In this document: piece after piece, positions 61,742 through 64,000 of the stretch
How positions within the stretch are numbered: the first letter of the stretch is position 1
Layout: every line of letters starts with the position of its first letter
From: Anoplolepis gracilipes
Taxonomy: Eukaryota > Arthropoda > Insecta > Hymenoptera > Formicidae
Assembly (NCBI RefSeq): GCF_047496725.1
Contig: NC_132977.1
Coordinates: 8,407,501 to 8,471,500 of the forward strand
Length of the DNA: 64,000 nucleotides
Direction: 5' to 3'
Notes under the pieces: generated by a model
What the model saw: only the letters and a program-made list of their open reading frames with translations
What the model was told of the DNA's origin: nothing
Database searches by the model: none
Position numbers and translations under genes: made by a program

Positions 61742-64000
61742 TTAAAATTCAGAAAGATTTGGTATTGCGATCGCTCCTGGTCCAGTTAACATCACACGTG
61801 AAAGTAACTTTTGAATATCCTTTTTAATTTTATTGCTAATCTTCTTCCTCAATAAATGTTTGAACAGACCTTTGATAAATTGTCCTTGTGTCTTATATTT
61901 CTGGAATTCGAAGTCTTCATTATCTTGAAAAATATTCGGATTTTGAGCTAAGTACGTAATTAAATTGTTGTATGCTATTTTCTCCTTATATGACAATTGA
62001 TTAAAATCCACTGTCTGCTGAATCATACTGCCCAGATTTATTTCGGCCTTAACTACATACATTTCGACCCACATCCATATAATAGGCAAGGCACCCATAT
62101 CAATAAATTTAATCCTATCTTTGTAATATCTGAATGCTTTCAGAATTGGTTTTTTCAAATGCATTTTACCGGATAATGCACTCAGAATAATTTTATGTAA
62201 AAGTTTTCCGCGAGTCATAGTCGATGGAGGTGTAGTTATGTGCAATTGTTCTAGAAGAGTTGGATCGGCGAGGAATTTCTCTATCTGCTGTATCATAGCA
62301 GCTTCAACAATATTCTTAGCTGTTGGCAGAGCAACGATTAAACTTGTTAACTCAGGCTGCCATTGACCTGTAGTTTCAGACATCATCTTTACTAAATTAT
62401 CTTCAGACACTTGGATGTTTATCGATGGTATTTCGATAGCATAGATATACATGTTAATTAAAAACTTTAGTTTAGAGTCCGATTGAATCATCTCAGTTTC
62501 TTTCAGTTTTCGTAAAAGCGTCATCAAAAGTGTGCCTTTATTCGGATATTCCAGCGGCTCGAAATTTGGTCCAAATAGTTTCGTGATCTTTTTAGGTGTC
62601 AAAATATTTTTGAGAGGCTGTATTATTTTTGCGAAAGAATTTTTCTTTTCCAAAGTAGGTAGTAAATCGGCATAAGGATTAGATGGATTTACAGACTGCA
62701 ACCATATTTTAGGATTGACAAGAGGTATGGTAATAGTGTCTGGTAACGTTTCAAGGGGCGGTCTTTCGCTGATTTCACTGTGAGTCAGGTCTTGTACATT
62801 AAACGTGGAATAAACGACTTTCGAAACTAATTTCTTCGATGAAACTATAATGGGTAACAGTATTGTTGGACTAATATATTCGATAATAGAGATATATTTC
62901 TGAATTAAATTGGTCAAATTTTTATCCGTTGTTACTTTTTGAGAGGTTATAGCTTTTTTAAATATTGCTAATAGTAATGCTAGTTTCGTAGAATAAACAT
63001 TTATATCGTCATTTTGTAGGATCTTTTTAATATAATTTTTGCCAAATTTCACAGACAACGGTTGTAATATTTGTGTCACTATCGGTGTGTTATCGTTTGA
63101 AAAGAAATCGTTTATGTTCGCAGGTTTCAAAAGTTCCGTGATTTGCGGTAAAACAAGTCCAGGCACTGTTTTATTACGATCATCGGACATTATAATTGGA
63201 ACACCACTATCGGATAATTGTATTTTAAGAGGCTTATTAAGTTCTATACTTGGTGGTAATACTATTGCAGTTACATTTTCAGGAATATCATTCGCCGTTT
63301 TCTCTTGAATGTTCTTTCCTTCTTTCGTATATTTATTTGTTTCTTTCACTGATTGTATAGGTGTTTCTGTCGTGACATCTTTATTCACTTCCTCGAATGA
63401 GTACGTTTGATTTTCATTCTCTTCGCTTGTATTCGGTTGGGATAAAATTTCTTTTTCTTTTGTATGTAAGATGCCAACGTTGGACTCTTGTTTGACATTC
63501 GGTTCTATATTTGGTAATACTGTCGTAATAGTAATAATTGGTTTTTCAGTATTCGTCGTTTTTTGTGGAAAATCTTTTTTCTTTTTTGCGATTTTATGTT
63601 TTGTCTTCCCTAATTGTGTAGGTTTCTTTGTTGTCCTTTTTTGCGTAGATTCTTCGTGTGATTCTTCGTTAAGTTTTTCTTTCTCTTTAAGTGGATATGT
63701 TTGACTTTCAATTTCCTCGCTTGTATTCGGTTGGAATGAAATTTCTTCCTCTTTTGTACGTGAAATGTCAACACTGGACTCTTGTTTTTCATTAATATTT
63801 GTTTCTATATTTGGTAATACTGTTGTAGTAATAATAGTTGGTTTTTTAATATTTATTGGTTTTTCTGGAAAACTTTTTTTCTCTTTTATTATTTCACGTA
63901 TTTTCACTAATCGTGTGGGTTTCTTCGTTATAGTTCTTTTTGTAGGTTTCTCGTATGGTTCGTGTGGTTTTTCATAATCTTTATCTGTCTCTTCGAGTGG
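61742..64000 (-). CDS. Unrecognised cysteine-free, Lys/Glu/Thr-rich repeat protein (5' partial)
   Basis: One uninterrupted frame of 752 codons enters from the right edge and ends at TAA 61744-61742. There is no ATG start in the window; the first in-window codons (PLEETDKDYE...) already belong to a repeat. Residues 1 to about 256 (numbered from the edge) are low-complexity, rich in K, E, T, N and P, and built of about 98-codon units. Each unit has a KRT(I)TKKPT-type block, then ITxTTVLPNIE, then a K/E/S-rich tail; a degenerate third unit ends in IVLPPSIELN. Residues about 283 to 752 hold four diverged helical-looking repeats (307-385, 456-531, 569-641, 676-746) with hydrophobic I/L periodicity, K-rich turns and small TM- or PG-type ends. 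There is no cysteine anywhere and only four tryptophans (433, 547, 642, 644). No catalytic motif, zinc finger or clear membrane span is visible. A signal peptide cannot be judged because the N-terminus is outside. Function unknown: a secreted or structural taxon-restricted protein is one possibility; that is inference only. Confidence 0.85.
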   Translation of the reverse strand, partial: PLEETDKDYEKPHEPYEKPTKRTITKKPTRLVKIREIIKEKKSFPEKPINIKKPTIITTTVLPNIETNINEKQESSVDISRTKEEEISFQPNTSEEIESQTYPLKEKEKLNEESHEESTQKRTTKKPTQLGKTKHKIAKKKKDFPQKTTNTEKPIITITTVLPNIEPNVKQESNVGILHTKEKEILSQPNTSEENENQTYSFEEVNKDVTTETPIQSVKETNKYTKEGKNIQEKTANDIPENVTAIVLPPSIELNKPLKIQLSDSGVPIIMSDDRNKTVPGLVLPQITELLKPANINDFFSNDNTPIVTQILQPLSVKFGKNYIKKILQNDDINVYSTKLALLLAIFKKAITSQKVTTDKNLTNLIQKYISIIEYISPTILLPIIVSSKKLVSKVVYSTFNVQDLTHSEISERPPLETLPDTITIPLVNPKIWLQSVNPSNPYADLLPTLEKKNSFAKIIQPLKNILTPKKITKLFGPNFEPLEYPNKGTLLMTLLRKLKETEMIQSDSKLKFLINMYIYAIEIPSINIQVSEDNLVKMMSETTGQWQPELTSLIVALPTAKNIVEAAMIQQIEKFLADPTLLEQLHITTPPSTMTRGKLLHKIILSALSGKMHLKKPILKAFRYYKDRIKFIDMGALPIIWMWVEMYVVKAEINLGSMIQQTVDFNQLSYKEKIAYNNLITYLAQNPNIFQDNEDFEFQKYKTQGQFIKGLFKHLLRKKISNKIKKDIQKLLSRVMLTGPGAIAIPNLSEF
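61763..61975 (-). repeat. C-terminal repeat unit 4 of the unrecognised protein
   Basis: In-window residues 676-746: NNLITYLAQNPNIF, YKTQGQFIKGLFKHLLRKKI, IQKLLSRVMLTGPGAIAI. Shares the YxTxGxxIKxL core; the end resembles the MGALPII end of unit 3. Confidence 0.5.
62078..62296 (-). repeat. C-terminal repeat unit 3 of the unrecognised protein
   Basis: In-window residues 569-641: MIQQIEKFLADP, then MTRGKLLHKIILSALSGK, then a K-rich helix ending YYKDRIKFIDMGALPI. Shares the T-x-G-x-LL core and the terminal helix with units 2 and 4. Confidence 0.5.
62408..62635 (-). repeat. C-terminal repeat unit 2 of the unrecognised protein
   Basis: In-window residues 456-531: FAKIIQPL, ITKLFG, YPNKGTLLMTLLRKLKE, LINMYIYAIEIPSI. 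This is the clearest match to unit 1 (QPL ... K ... LL ... Y...IE). Confidence 0.5.
62846..63082 (-). repeat. C-terminal repeat unit 1 of the unrecognised protein
   Basis: In-window residues 307-385. Pattern: IxxxLQPL, a variable K-rich loop, IKKIL, then Y-STKLALLLAIFKKAI, then a K/N-rich turn and KYISIIEYISP. It aligns by eye with units 2-4 on the Y-(T/N)-K/R-G/x-x-LL...L(K/R)xL core. Confidence 0.5.
63398..64000 (-). repeat. N-terminal tandem repeat of about 98 codons, at least two units, open to the window edge
   Basis: The protein blocks KRTITKKPTRL / KRTTKKPTQL, KKPTIITTTVLPNIE / EKPIITITTVLPNIE, SRTKEEEISFQPNTSEE / HTKEKEILSQPNTSEE recur at about 98-100 codons. The similarity is also visible in the DNA: the + strand stretches starting near 63471 and 63765 match at a 294-nt offset. 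A more decayed third unit follows to about 63233. Confidence 0.75.

Overview
The window looks like eukaryotic, almost certainly insect, nuclear DNA, and most likely hymenopteran (ant-like). It is AT-rich overall with patchy CpG-containing GC-richer islands. It is packed with long (AT)n and (GA)n/(CT)n microsatellites, and its one recognisable conserved gene is split by GT-AG introns. No bacterial operons, rRNA, tRNA, CRISPR array or intact transposase was seen. The hymenopteran assignment is an inference from composition and style, not from a marker gene.

Two genes can be supported. (1) On the + strand, a two-pore-domain (K2P, TWiK-like) potassium channel has a 5'UTR/first coding exon at 20225-20889 (ATG at 20536) and a second coding exon at 22032-22317. 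The second exon ends inside the first selectivity filter (TTIG, with the Gly codon split by the intron). No continuation (GYG, M2, second pore) was found in the remaining 41.7 kb. Either the next intron is very long or the rest lies beyond the window. (2) On the - strand, a large open reading frame runs from the right edge (64000) to a TAA at 61742. It gives 752 in-window codons with no cysteine. It has a Lys/Glu/Thr-rich N-terminal array of repeats of about 98 codons and a C-terminal half made of four diverged helical-looking repeats. I do not recognise its family; it is the best candidate here for something undescribed.

Layout: 1-20224 is non-coding or unassigned, with AT-rich stretches, GC-richer blocks near 8.1-9.5 kb and 12.4-14.7 kb, and a possible extra 5'UTR exon at 18798-18913. 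20225-22317 holds the channel exons. 22318-61741 is a long stretch with no convincing exon on either strand. It contains microsatellites, several long near-perfect hairpins (48761-48830, 54971-55073), an inverted-repeat element of about 590 bp (44096-44682) with a hammerhead/Penelope-like motif inside, and dispersed short repeats. 61742-64000 is the repeat-protein gene.

Nothing indicates that the two genes act together. If the channel gene continues past the window, the repeat-protein gene would be nested in its intron in antisense orientation; otherwise they are convergent neighbours.
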